A stretch of 64,000 nucleotides of DNA from Oscillospiraceae bacterium (GCA_015066515.1 SVOH01000005.1:1-64000), one strand, 5' to 3'. Positions 35,678 through 43,696 are shown, numbered from the stretch's first letter. The notes: generated from the sequence alone by a model not told the origin. Program-made: numbers and translations.

Positions 35678-35917
35678 ATCGCCCAACAACTCGTTATAAG
35701 TGACATTAAATATTCTTGCAAAAGCAATAATCTCTATATCGGTAACAAAACGTTTCCCACATTCTATACGCTGAATAGCATTCTTATCAATATCAATTCC
35801 AACCAGTTGCATCTTGTCCGCCAGTTGCCTTTGTGAAACTTTTAATGCTATACGCAATTTTGCGATGTTTTTTCCGCAAACATTATTCAACCCGTCGTAA
35901 GATTTATTTATAAACAT
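35666..35917 (-). CDS. XRE-family helix-turn-helix regulator
   Basis: 83 residues: a helix-turn-helix at about 16-75 (IAKLRIALKVSQRQLADKMQLVGIDIDKNAIQRIECGKR), of the Cro/CI type with no additional sensor domain. AAGGAGA precedes the ATG. It is divergent from the zinc-ribbon/DUF805 gene and separated from it by two copies of a palindromic operator. The simplest reading is that it represses itself and that gene; this is inference from layout. Confidence 0.85.
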   Translation of the reverse strand: MFINKSYDGLNNVCGKNIAKLRIALKVSQRQLADKMQLVGIDIDKNAIQRIECGKRFVTDIEIIAFARIFNVTYNELLGDMQI

Positions 35918-35933
35918 GAAATTCTCCTTAATT

Positions 35934-35954
35934 TTGACATTTGGTGCTTGTCAA
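35934..35954. promoter_or_regulatory. Palindromic operator copy 1
   Basis: Imperfect inverted repeat with half-sites TTGACA and TGTCAA around a TGGTG-containing centre. It overlaps the -35 box of the plus-strand promoter. Confidence 0.7.
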
Positions 35955-35976
35955 CGAAGAAATTATATGCTATAAT
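35948..35976 (+). promoter_or_regulatory. Predicted promoter of the zinc-ribbon/DUF805 gene
   Basis: TTGTCA at 35948-35953, a 17-base spacer and a perfect TATAAT at 35971-35976. Operator 1 covers the -35 and operator 2 covers the region just downstream of the transcription start, a repression geometry. Confidence 0.7.
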
Positions 35977-35986
35977 ATTTAAAATT

Positions 35987-36007
35987 ATGACATTCGGTGA
36001 ATGTCAA
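35987..36007. promoter_or_regulatory. Palindromic operator copy 2
   Basis: Perfect inverted repeat TGACATTC-GGT-GAATGTCA (35988-36006), same consensus as copy 1; the two centres are about 53 bases (five helical turns) apart. It lies between the promoter and the GAGGAGGAG ribosome-binding site. Confidence 0.75.
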
Positions 36008-36024
36008 TTGAGGAGGAGTTTATT

Positions 36025-36744
36025 ATGTTTTGCAAATACTGCGGAACCACTATTGACACAGACACAATCTTTTGCCCTAATTGCGGCAAGACTCAAAATT
36101 CAGGTGGCACACAATCCGCCACATTACATTTTAATAAGCAGGATAAAATTTATCAAGAAAACAATCAGAACAGACCGCCGATAAGCATTGGTTTTATACA
36201 AGCAATAAAAAATATGTATATTAACTATGCCAATTTTAATGGTCGCGCCGTAAGAAGCGAATATTGGTGGGTTTATCTTTATAATATGTTGATAACTGTT
36301 GTTGTGATGCTTTTACCGTCAAATTATGCGCTTTTAGGCACCATATGGTCTATTGTTCATTTGATTCCCGGCATAGCTTTATGCGTTAGACGATTGCATG
36401 ACGTTGGTAAAAGTGGCGCATTTTGGTTTACATGGTTAATACCGATTGCAGGACCAATTATGATAATTTATCAGCTTTGCAAGGATAGCAGTTTCTCGGA
36501 TAATGTTTGGGGGCTTTCACCATATAACATCTCGCACGAATATGACGAAACAAAAACCTGGAAGTGCGAAAAATGTGGTTGCAGAACATCTAATTCATAT
36601 CTTACTTGTAAAAATTGTGGCGAAACCAAACCCGCTTCCAAACCACACACACCTCAAACCGCACCTCAACAAAAATCAAAAAAATGCGTTTGCGGCGAAA
36701 TAGTATATGGAAACCATTGCCCTAATTGCGGTAGAGAAATGTAA
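36025..36744 (+). CDS. Zinc-ribbon/DUF805 membrane protein
   Basis: 239 residues: an N-terminal zinc ribbon (FCKYCG...FCPNCG at 2-23), a linker, a DUF805 domain at about 50-165 with three to four membrane segments (NFNGRAVRSEYWWVYLY, ALCVRRLHDVGKSG), a second ribbon (KCEKCG...TCKNCG), and a third Cys cluster (CVCGE...CPNCG) at the end. The ATG at 36001 lies in operator 2 and upstream of the GAGGAGGAG ribosome-binding site, so the start is 36025. An in-frame TAA at 36742 is followed by 61 further open codons. Function unknown; probably regulated by the divergent XRE protein. Confidence 0.8.
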   Translation: MFCKYCGTTIDTDTIFCPNCGKTQNSGGTQSATLHFNKQDKIYQENNQNRPPISIGFIQAIKNMYINYANFNGRAVRSEYWWVYLYNMLITVVVMLLPSNYALLGTIWSIVHLIPGIALCVRRLHDVGKSGAFWFTWLIPIAGPIMIIYQLCKDSSFSDNVWGLSPYNISHEYDETKTWKCEKCGCRTSNSYLTCKNCGETKPASKPHTPQTAPQQKSKKCVCGEIVYGNHCPNCGREM

Positions 36745-36930
36745 TACCAAAATTCAAACGGTTTGGTAAAGCTTGCCATAGAGTCACCCGAGCAAGCACA
36801 AACTTTAATACTCGGTCATTCCAAAAGCAACACAAACCAACCTTATGCTTGTACGTGTGGAAATTATGTATATTTTGCTCAAGAACGCTGTGAAAAATGC
36901 GGTAGAAAATTCGATTGGACAAAGTTATAA
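36745..36930 (+). pseudogene. In-frame C-terminal extension with a fourth zinc ribbon, beyond a TAA
   Basis: Immediately after the TAA at 36742-36744, the same frame stays open for 61 codons to a TAA at 36928. It encodes an Ala/Gln-rich segment and then CTCGNYVYF...CEKCGRKF, a zinc ribbon like the one just before the stop. This looks like a once-continuous C-terminus cut by a nonsense mutation, or a readthrough extension. No start codon or ribosome-binding site makes it an independent gene. Confidence 0.6.
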
Positions 36931-36938
36931 TTCACAAA

Positions 36939-36977
36939 GAAATTGACGGTAATTCTGTTTGAATGGCCGTCAATTTC
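36939..36977. terminator. Bidirectional terminator
   Basis: A perfect 11-bp stem (36939-36949 with 36967-36977) with a 17-base loop and a TCTCTTTTG tract on the plus strand. It closes the zinc-ribbon gene and overlaps the last codons of malQ on the other strand. Confidence 0.75.
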
Positions 36978-38448
36978 TCTCTTTTGTTAACTTTTTGAGC
37001 AGCTTTGCATTCTCGTTGTTTATATCGTCATCGCTCATTCTCCACACCCAATTACCGCCTATGGTGCCCGGAGTGTTCATTCGTGCTGACGAATCAAGAC
37101 AAAGTAAATCCTGCATAGGTATAATACAAAGCATTGAATTTGACTTTGACAGTGCTCGTATCATATCGTGCGACACGCAGTTTGCATTGTTACGAATAAG
37201 CGTATTAAAAATCACGCGTTCTTTAGTTGTTGCTTTATTATACCAGCCAAGTGACGTGTCGTTGTCGTGTGTACCTGTATAGCACACGCAGTTGTATGGG
37301 TAGTTTTGTGGCAAAAATGTGTTTTCAGTATCCCCTGTAAAGCCAAACTGCAAAATCTTCATATTGGGGAAATCGGTATACTTTAATAAATCCATTACCA
37401 TAGGGTCGTCTTCGCCGCCCAAATCCTCGGCAATTATATTTATGTCACCCAAAACTTGTTGAACCTTGTCCCAAAAACGCGTTCCCTCGCCCTTAACCCA
37501 CATTCCCTCGATTGCGCTTTTACCACTTGGTATTTGATAATAGTTTGCAAACGCACGAAAATGGTCTATACGAACAATGTCATACATATTAATGCAAAAT
37601 CTCAACCTTGACAGCCACCAGCGATATTCGTTTTCTCTCATATTTTGCCAGTTATATATAGGGTTTCCCCACAACTGACCTTCTGACGAGAAAATATCGG
37701 GCGACACACCCGCTACGGCAGTAGCTCTAAAATTGCTATCCAGCAAAAAATCGTCGGGATTTCCCCACACGTCTGCGCTGTCAGGTGCTACATAAAACGG
37801 AATATCACCTATAATTTTCACACCGTTTTGATTGGCGTATCGCTTTAATTCGTAATACTGACAATAAAAGAAATACTGTGTGATTTTGTAAAAATTTATT
37901 TCGTTTTGATACTGTGCCATAAATTCATTTATTGAATGGGGCAGTCGGTATTTTATCCCTTCGGGCAAATCGGCTATGGTTTTTGCATGGTAGATGTCTA
38001 GGGCTGTTTCAAAAAGCGCATAGTCATTAAGCCAAAATTCGCTTATCTTTAAAAAACTTTTGTAATTTCTATTATTCAAATCAAAGTTTGACGCCGCCCT
38101 TTTAAGCAGTGGAATTTTGAAACTGCTAACAGCGTTGTAATCTACATTTTGTTGAAAATCATATTCGGGTATATCTTCCCTTTTAAGCAATCCGTCACGC
38201 ACTAAAAAATCTATATCAATATAAAGAATTTCTCCCGCAAAGGTGCTGCTCGACTTATACGGCGAACTGCCTTCTCCCACAGGGCAAAGCGGTAATATTT
38301 GCCAAAATCGCTGCTTGCTATCACGTAAAAAAGAGATAAACTCATACGCCTTCACCCCAAAGCTACCTATACCGTAGTTTGATGGTAGCGACGAAACCGC
38401 CAACAGCACGCCACTATATCTTTTTTCTGCTTTATCCCTTGACAGCAC
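36970..38448 (-). CDS. malQ: 4-alpha-glucanotransferase (amylomaltase)
   Basis: 492-residue GH77 enzyme that transfers alpha-1,4-glucan segments and releases glucose from maltodextrins in the cytosol. It has the N-terminal SSLPSNYGIGSFG motif, the catalytic nucleophile in VRIDHFRAF near 285, the acid/base in IIAEDLGGEDD near 335, and YTGTHDNDTS near 385. Last gene of the operon with an ABC importer, so imported maltodextrins are the likely substrate. The start overlaps the upstream permease gene by 17 bases. Confidence 0.96.
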   Translation of the reverse strand: MLSRDKAEKRYSGVLLAVSSLPSNYGIGSFGVKAYEFISFLRDSKQRFWQILPLCPVGEGSSPYKSSSTFAGEILYIDIDFLVRDGLLKREDIPEYDFQQNVDYNAVSSFKIPLLKRAASNFDLNNRNYKSFLKISEFWLNDYALFETALDIYHAKTIADLPEGIKYRLPHSINEFMAQYQNEINFYKITQYFFYCQYYELKRYANQNGVKIIGDIPFYVAPDSADVWGNPDDFLLDSNFRATAVAGVSPDIFSSEGQLWGNPIYNWQNMRENEYRWWLSRLRFCINMYDIVRIDHFRAFANYYQIPSGKSAIEGMWVKGEGTRFWDKVQQVLGDINIIAEDLGGEDDPMVMDLLKYTDFPNMKILQFGFTGDTENTFLPQNYPYNCVCYTGTHDNDTSLGWYNKATTKERVIFNTLIRNNANCVSHDMIRALSKSNSMLCIIPMQDLLCLDSSARMNTPGTIGGNWVWRMSDDDINNENAKLLKKLTKERN

Positions 38449-39265
38449 CCGCGGCTACCCCTTTTATAATATATTTTTGACAGCTTAAATAAAATATGAT
38501 TACGGGCAAAATACTAAGCACCAGCATAGCCATCATTGCCCCCATATCTACCGAGCCATATCCGCCCTTTAAATACTGCACGGCAATAGGTATTGTTTTA
38601 TAATCGCTTCCAATTACTAGATAAGGCAGCAAATAATCGTTCCAAACCCACATAGTATTTAAAATTGCTACAGTTATGGCAGTAGGCTTTAGAATTGGAA
38701 ACACTACGTGCCAAAAGGTCTGTAGCCGGTTACAGCCGTCTATTATGGCAGCCTCCTCAAGACTAATCGGTATTGATTTTACAAAACCCGAAAAGATAAA
38801 TACCGAGAGTCCCGCGCCAAAGCCCAAATATATAAAAATCAATCCAAAGGGATTATCAAGACGCAGTATATTTGCGATTTTTGACATAGTGAACATAACC
38901 ATTTGAAACGGTACAATCATAGAAAAAACGAATAGGTAATACAAAATGCTATTAAATCTTGATTTAACCCTTATTATATACCACGCTGTCATAGAGGTAA
39001 ACAATACAATTATCGCAACCGAAGAAACAGTAATAAACAGCGACCAAAAAAACGCCGAAACAAACCCCGTGTCAGCAATACCGTTTATATAGTTTTCTAC
39101 CCCCGAAAACGTAGTAGAATCCGGCAGTACAAAAGGTGACTGACTTATAGAAAATTTATCTTTGAAAGAGTTTGATAAAACAGTAATCACCGGTATTAAA
39201 AATACAAGACTCAGCGCAAACAAAAAGATGAATATAAAAATGTTTAAAAACTTTAATTTTTTCAT
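38432..39265 (-). CDS. Carbohydrate ABC transporter permease, MalG type
   Basis: 277 residues with six membrane segments and the EAA loop EEAAIIDGCNRLQTFWHVVFPILKP at about 180-204, which contacts the ATPase. Typical CUT1 inner permease. No ATPase gene lies in the operon; in Bacillota a shared MsmX-type ATPase commonly serves such importers. One-base overlap with the MalF-type gene. Confidence 0.93.
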   Translation of the reverse strand: MKKLKFLNIFIFIFLFALSLVFLIPVITVLSNSFKDKFSISQSPFVLPDSTTFSGVENYINGIADTGFVSAFFWSLFITVSSVAIIVLFTSMTAWYIIRVKSRFNSILYYLFVFSMIVPFQMVMFTMSKIANILRLDNPFGLIFIYLGFGAGLSVFIFSGFVKSIPISLEEAAIIDGCNRLQTFWHVVFPILKPTAITVAILNTMWVWNDYLLPYLVIGSDYKTIPIAVQYLKGGYGSVDMGAMMAMLVLSILPVIIFYLSCQKYIIKGVAAGAVKG

Positions 39266-40110
39266 CAGTTTTCTACCTCTTTGCTTCTTGTAAAATACAA
39301 TTGCAACAGCGCTATCACAGCTACAAGTATAAAGAAAACTACCGCCTTTGCCTGCCCTATTCCCTCGTAACCTACCCTACCGTAAAAGGTGTTATAAATA
39401 TCGAGTGCCACCATCTGCGTTTGCTTAGAAGGTGCGCCTGCAGTAAGCGCTAAATTTTGGTCAAAAAGCTTAAAAGAATTTGTGATAGTAAGAAATAAGC
39501 AAATAGTAATCGATGGCATTACCGACGGTATTATAATGCTGCGCAGCGTTCTTATGGGCGAAGCTCCGTCAACGCGGGCCGCTTCAAGTATAGCGGTAGG
39601 TATATTCTGAATTCCTGCAATATAAAGCACCATCATATAGCCTATCATTTGCCAACTGCTAAGCACCACCAAACCCCAATATCCAAATGTTGCGTTCGAG
39701 GTTATTGAATAACCATAGTTATACAAAATACCGTTAATTATAAGCTGCCATATATATCCAAGCACAATACCGCCTATAAGATTTGGCATAAAGAACACCG
39801 TTCTAAAAAGATTGGTGCCCTTTATACCGCGCGTAAGCATTAACGCTAGCAAAAATGCCACAACATTTATAACTATTACCGATGCAAAAGCAAATTTTAC
39901 GGTAAATGTTAGTGCATTTAAAAAATCTGTGTTCTCACCAAACGCACGCACATAATTTTGAAAGCCAACGAAACTCGCATCACTTACCGTTCTGAACTCG
40001 CAAAAAGACAGGTAAAGTCCCAACATAAATGGAATTAAAAACGCTATGCAAAATGCTATAAAAGTAGGCGCCACAAACACTATTGCCCATCTTTTTGAGC
40101 CTTTTTTCAC
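39265..40110 (-). CDS. Carbohydrate ABC transporter permease, MalF type
   Basis: 281 residues, six membrane segments, and the EAA loop LEAARVDGASPIRTLRSIIIPSVMP at about 175-200. It pairs with the MalG-type permease. Its start lies 4 bases inside the binding-protein gene, showing translational coupling. Confidence 0.93.
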   Translation of the reverse strand: MKKGSKRWAIVFVAPTFIAFCIAFLIPFMLGLYLSFCEFRTVSDASFVGFQNYVRAFGENTDFLNALTFTVKFAFASVIVINVVAFLLALMLTRGIKGTNLFRTVFFMPNLIGGIVLGYIWQLIINGILYNYGYSITSNATFGYWGLVVLSSWQMIGYMMVLYIAGIQNIPTAILEAARVDGASPIRTLRSIIIPSVMPSITICLFLTITNSFKLFDQNLALTAGAPSKQTQMVALDIYNTFYGRVGYEGIGQAKAVVFFILVAVIALLQLYFTRSKEVEN

Positions 40111-41444
40111 TTTCTTTCACTCTTCCACTTTGATTTTACTGTTTCGTCAACATCTCCATATGATTTATTGCCTTGAACATACTCAAGCAATGCCCCGCCA
40201 ACTTCGGTTTTAAACACATCGCTTGGGAAAGACGTAAATATCCACGGAATTGTTTGTTTTGTGCTGTCGTTCATATATCGCACAACCTCACGCGCAAGTG
40301 GGTCGCTTGGCAATTCCTGCTCGGTAAAGCTGTTAAACGGTGTAATAAAATCGAGTTTGTTGGTTACATAATCCTTACCGGTTTTACTGCTAAAAAGCCA
40401 ATATAAAAAGTCTAGTGATTTTTTTTGAGCATCCTTGTCGGCGTTTTTATTTATAGCAAGATAGTTCTCTGTACCTATACAAAGTCCCTGATTTTCTTCG
40501 CCGGCTACCCCTGTATAAAGAGGCAAAAACTTGATGTCTTCTTCTTTTACCGTATTACCTTTAACATCCTTAATTTGCGACCACGCCCAGTTACCGTTTT
40601 GCACCATTGCAACACGTCCTAGTGCAAATTCCGCCATAGAGTCGCTTGTAGATTTTGAGCCTAATATGCCCTTTTCGGTTATTGAATTATTTATATAAAG
40701 ATCAAACAAATTACGGAAATTTTTTGAATATCTAAAGGCTATTTCTTTTGCATTAAGTCCCGCTAGTGTTGGGTCATCATAATCCTCGCTATCACGCAAT
40801 TCATAATAAAGCGGTACGTTAAGCAGATGTGTTTGCCAACGCCAATCCTCACCGCTTGCCAGAGAGGTTGATGCAAAAACGCCGTCTATACCTAAAACAG
40901 GTTTTTTTGCGGTCATATCCTCTACCACCGCTTTAAGCGTTTCAAAGTTAGTGATTTGGCCTGCGTTATCAATATTGACTTTCTTGTCGTTTAAAGCGAA
41001 ATATTTTTTCATTATTGCATCGTTATAAATTATTCCGTAGCCTTCAACAACATACGGAACCGCATATATACCGTTTCCACCTGCGTCACGTATAGCCAGT
41101 GAATCATCGGTTAATAATTTTGCAAAATCGCTGTTTTCAATATTAAGACAGTAATCCTTCCACGATTGGTAGCCTATAGGACCATTAACCTGAAAAATAG
41201 TTGGTGCATTTGATTTTGCAATTTCTGATTTTAGTGTTTGCTCATAGGTATTAGCCGCAGCAGTTACCACCTTAACGGCAACACCTGTTTCTTCCTCATA
41301 TTTTTGAGCAAGCTCTTTGTAAACACTTGCCGATTCGGGCTTAAAATTCAAAAAGTAAATATCGGCCCTGCTACGCTCGCCGCAGCCCGTAAACAGTGAC
41401 AGAATGCATATAGAGCATAAAAATAAAGCTATAAATTTTTTCAT
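40107..41444 (-). CDS. Extracellular sugar-binding lipoprotein of CUT1 ABC importer
   Basis: 445 residues: a lipoprotein signal peptide with lipobox LFTGC (C21), then a family 1 solute-binding fold (YEEETGVAVKVVTAA, FQVNGPIGYQSWKDY, GNWAWSQIKD, a Trp-rich FLYWLFSS segment). Together with two permeases and malQ this points to maltose/maltodextrin uptake; the ligand is inferred. AAAGGAG precedes the ATG. A hairpin at 41514-41548 lies upstream in the leader region. Confidence 0.92.
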   Translation of the reverse strand: MKKFIALFLCSICILSLFTGCGERSRADIYFLNFKPESASVYKELAQKYEEETGVAVKVVTAAANTYEQTLKSEIAKSNAPTIFQVNGPIGYQSWKDYCLNIENSDFAKLLTDDSLAIRDAGGNGIYAVPYVVEGYGIIYNDAIMKKYFALNDKKVNIDNAGQITNFETLKAVVEDMTAKKPVLGIDGVFASTSLASGEDWRWQTHLLNVPLYYELRDSEDYDDPTLAGLNAKEIAFRYSKNFRNLFDLYINNSITEKGILGSKSTSDSMAEFALGRVAMVQNGNWAWSQIKDVKGNTVKEEDIKFLPLYTGVAGEENQGLCIGTENYLAINKNADKDAQKKSLDFLYWLFSSKTGKDYVTNKLDFITPFNSFTEQELPSDPLAREVVRYMNDSTKQTIPWIFTSFPSDVFKTEVGGALLEYVQGNKSYGDVDETVKSKWKSERK

Positions 41445-41513
41445 AATTAAAACTCCTTTGTTTTATACTGATAATATCTTTACCGATTTTTTTACAATTA
41501 ATACAATAAATTA

Positions 41514-41548
41514 AAAACCCGTTTGTGATAAACTCACAAGCGGGTTTT
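41514..41548. terminator. Strong hairpin between divergent operons
   Basis: A 15-bp stem (41514-41528 with 41534-41548; one G-U position) and a 5-base loop. On the minus strand it is followed by TTTTTAATTT, terminator-like, about 70 bases before the binding-protein start. The flanking genes are divergent, so it is not an ordinary gene end: a 5' attenuator for the sugar operon or the end of a short RNA. The rest of 41445-41645 holds nothing else I can name. Confidence 0.5.
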
Positions 41549-41645
41549 ACAACTATGTTTTGCTTCAATCATAATTTTACCAACAATATATATAACAAAA
41601 AGTATGTCTTAGCTTAAAAACGCCACAAAATGCGGTATATAAATA

Positions 41646-41674
41646 TTGACATTACTTATCATTAAAATTATAAT
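41646..41674 (+). promoter_or_regulatory. Consensus sigma-A promoter of the parA cassette
   Basis: Perfect TTGACA at 41646-41651, a 17-base spacer and perfect TATAAT at 41669-41674. The predicted transcription start is near 41681, which rules out a start codon at 41646 and fixes the parA start downstream. Confidence 0.85.
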
Positions 41675-41714
41675 ATATTGTGTATATATAGTTTATAAGG
41701 GAAGGTGTTTTGCC

Positions 41715-42503
41715 TTGAAAACTACAACAATTTGTTTTGCCAACAATAAGGGTGGCAGCGGTAAATCTACCACCTGCTGTAATGTGGGCTTCGAGCTCTC
41801 TAAAATGGGCTACAAGGTACTCTTGATTGATGGTGATATGCAAATGAATTTGTCACTTTCTCTCTTTTCAGAAGACGAGGTTTTAGAGTGCGCTCAAAAT
41901 GGTAATAACATATACACCGCCGTTACCCGTGGTGATGATATTAAAAACTACATAACTTCAACCAAATACCAAAATCTTGATGCTGTGCTTTCATCCTCTT
42001 TGATGAGCAATATCGAATTCGACCTGTTTTCAAAATGGCAGCGCGAATTTATATTAAAAAACAGCCTTAAAGCAGTTAAAGACAGTGGCGAATATGATTT
42101 TATTTTAATGGATGCGCCACCAACCTTGGGCGGTTGGGTTATGAATATGCTTTGCGCTGCGGATTATCTTATAATCCCTGTAGAAGCAAGCCCTTGGGGA
42201 TTGTTTGGTCTTGCAAATATGTTTGAGTTTTTTGCAACCGTAAAACAAATAAACCCCGATATTTCATTGCTCGGCGTTGCCGTTACAAAGGTTGACACAC
42301 GCAAAAACTACTTTAAGCAAACGGTTGAGGCTTTGCAAAATACCGACGGTGTACATACGTTCCAAAACTATATACGTACCGACAGCTCTATCGAATGGGC
42401 GCAAGACGCTTCCCTGCCAGTAGCAGTATATAAGCCGTCGGCTCGAAGCGCCAAAGAATATAAAGCACTAACGCAGGAGGTCGTTTCCCTTGTCAGTAGG
42501 TAA
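41715..42503 (+). CDS. ParA/Soj-family ATPase
   Basis: 262 residues: the deviant Walker A KGGSGKST at 12-19, the A' motif LLIDGDMQMN near 38, and Walker B FILMDAPPTLGG near 132. Complete and apparently active. The start is TTG (LKTTTICFAN) with GGAAGG nine bases upstream; the longer frame begins in the promoter. The usual oriC neighbours (rsmG/gidB, mnmG) are absent, so this is not evidently the chromosomal Soj. It overlaps a short ParB-domain gene by 14 bases. Possible cargo: chromosome, plasmid-derived locus or a large protein complex; not determined. Confidence 0.88.
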   Translation: MKTTTICFANNKGGSGKSTTCCNVGFELSKMGYKVLLIDGDMQMNLSLSLFSEDEVLECAQNGNNIYTAVTRGDDIKNYITSTKYQNLDAVLSSSLMSNIEFDLFSKWQREFILKNSLKAVKDSGEYDFILMDAPPTLGGWVMNMLCAADYLIIPVEASPWGLFGLANMFEFFATVKQINPDISLLGVAVTKVDTRKNYFKQTVEALQNTDGVHTFQNYIRTDSSIEWAQDASLPVAVYKPSARSAKEYKALTQEVVSLVSR

Positions 42504-42930
42504 AAGCAGTATTGCTCGCGCGGTAAACGCTACCGCTACAAAAACACAAACCGTTACCTCTAGTAACACTATAACAAAATTTCCGCTTGACAGCATAGGC
42601 ATTTTAACTGTTGCTCAAACACCCGAAAATACCGAAGATGTAAAATCGAGCATTTCAAAGCGCGGAATTTTATGTCCCGTTTTGGTGGCAACCACGCCCA
42701 AGGGTGACGTTTGGCTGATTGACGGTTACCGTAGATATTTTGCCGCGAAGGAATTAAAAATTCCAGAAATTTGCGCTTTGGTTATAAATGTAGAAAATAA
42801 ATCCGAGGCCAACCGTATTTATACCGAACTTTCAAAACTAAAGCCTGTTGCTAAGGTGCAAGATATTCACCAAGAAAAATTCCGTGTTCTTTGTGTAAAG
42901 GATCACGATTTGCCATCATATTTATTATAA
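42490..42930 (+). CDS. ParB N-terminal-domain-only protein
   Basis: 146 residues: after about 28 Ser/Thr-rich residues comes a ParB/Srx-like nucleotide-binding domain (FPLDSIGIL, VKSSISKRGILCPVLVA, and DGYRRYFAAKEL at 78-89, equivalent to the ParB G-E-R-R-x-R-A box). The helix-turn-helix and C-terminal dimerisation domains of real ParB (about 280 residues) are absent. The start is TTG with AGGAGG upstream. No parS-like TGTTTCACGTGAAACA was seen. It is the obvious partner of the ParA ATPase, but it cannot bind parS by the usual route. Confidence 0.8.
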   Translation: MSVGKSSIARAVNATATKTQTVTSSNTITKFPLDSIGILTVAQTPENTEDVKSSISKRGILCPVLVATTPKGDVWLIDGYRRYFAAKELKIPEICALVINVENKSEANRIYTELSKLKPVAKVQDIHQEKFRVLCVKDHDLPSYLL

Positions 42931-42958
42931 ATTTTATAAATTTTCAGCGAGGTAAAAA

Positions 42959-43558
42959 ATGAACGTAGTATGTTTAGATATGGAGGGCGTATTAGTCCCT
43001 GAAATTTGGATTGCTTTTGCAAACGAGGTGGGCATTCCCGAACTTAAGCGCACCACACGTGATGAGCCCGATTACGACAAGCTTATGAAATACCGTCTTG
43101 ATATTTTAAAGCAGCATAATTTAGGTCTTAATGAAATTCAAGCTGTTATCGAAAAAATTGACGTTATGGACGGAGCTAAAGAATTTTTAGATGAGCTTCG
43201 CAGTTTGACACAGGTTATAATTTTAAGCGACACATTCGAGCAGTTTGCAGCACCTCTTATGAAAAAACTTGGTATGCCAACTATTTTTTGTAACACATTA
43301 GAGGTTGCGCCAAGCGGTGAAATTACAGGCTATAAAATGCGCTGTGAAAAGTCAAAGCTTACAACAGTTAAGGCCTTACAGTCTTGCGGATTTGAAACCA
43401 TTGCCGCAGGCGACAGCTTTAACGACCTTGGTATGATTTTAAATAGTAAGGCAGGCTTTTTATTTAAGTCTACCGAGCAAATCAAAAAAGATTACCCCCA
43501 GCTTCAAGCATTTGAAGAATATAGCGAATTACTTGCCGCAATTAAAAAAGCTCTTTAA
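42959..43558 (+). CDS. thrH: ThrH-type phosphoserine phosphatase / homoserine phosphotransferase
   Basis: 199-residue HAD protein with the ThrH form of motif I (CLDMEGVLVPE; nucleophile D7, E9), ILSDTFEQF near 87, and motif IV AAGDSFNDLGMI near 150. ThrH dephosphorylates phosphoserine and can phosphorylate homoserine, linking serine and threonine synthesis. CGAGG precedes the ATG. It is 28 bases after the ParB-domain gene and may be read from the same promoter, although a functional link is not implied. Confidence 0.92.
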   Translation: MNVVCLDMEGVLVPEIWIAFANEVGIPELKRTTRDEPDYDKLMKYRLDILKQHNLGLNEIQAVIEKIDVMDGAKEFLDELRSLTQVIILSDTFEQFAAPLMKKLGMPTIFCNTLEVAPSGEITGYKMRCEKSKLTTVKALQSCGFETIAAGDSFNDLGMILNSKAGFLFKSTEQIKKDYPQLQAFEEYSELLAAIKKAL

Positions 43559-43564
43559 AATGGT

Positions 43565-43598
43565 CTTGGGCGCAATCCGCCTTTGGATTGCGCCCAAG
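43565..43598 (+). terminator. Hairpin after thrH
   Basis: A perfect GC-rich 14-bp stem (43565-43578 with 43585-43598), a 6-base loop, and a short AATTTTAAA tail. Probably the terminator of the parA-thrH transcript, though the U-tract is poor. Confidence 0.6.
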
Positions 43599-43610
43599 TA
43601 ATTTTAAACA

Positions 43611-43696
43611 CTATGCCGTAGTCGTACACTTACCGTCGGCTTATTTACGGCTGTTGCCGCAACATCGGTTTATGTACATAGCACGGATTTCTCCGT
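43611..43696. other. Nested inverted repeats, possible structured RNA
   Basis: Between the thrH hairpin and the M24 peptidase promoter region, short complementary blocks nest in order: CTATG (43611) with CATAG (43677), ACCG (43632) with CGGT (43666), CGGC (43637) with GCCG (43656). An ACGGA-TTTC-TCCGT hairpin (43683-43696) follows. The segment is more GC-rich than its A/T-rich surroundings. It could be a 5' leader element of the downstream gene or a remnant of a repeat. Blocks are short, so this is tentative. Confidence 0.3.

Noticed and set aside
36722-36922. Minus-strand frame opposite the zinc-ribbon tail
   Set aside because: The plus-strand reading gives a recognisable zinc ribbon in frame with the upstream gene, which is far more convincing.
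41445-41645. parS-like site for the ParA/ParB-domain pair
   Set aside because: No sequence close to TGTTTCACGTGAAACA was found here or around the genes.
41646-41714. N-terminal extension of ParA from 41646
   Set aside because: The supposed start codon is the TTG of a perfect TTGACA -35 box; the transcription start lies downstream of it.
43565-43598. GC-rich perfect inverted repeat as the end of an insertion sequence
   Set aside because: No transposase, no partner inverted repeat and no target duplication; it lies directly after thrH and is read better as a terminator.
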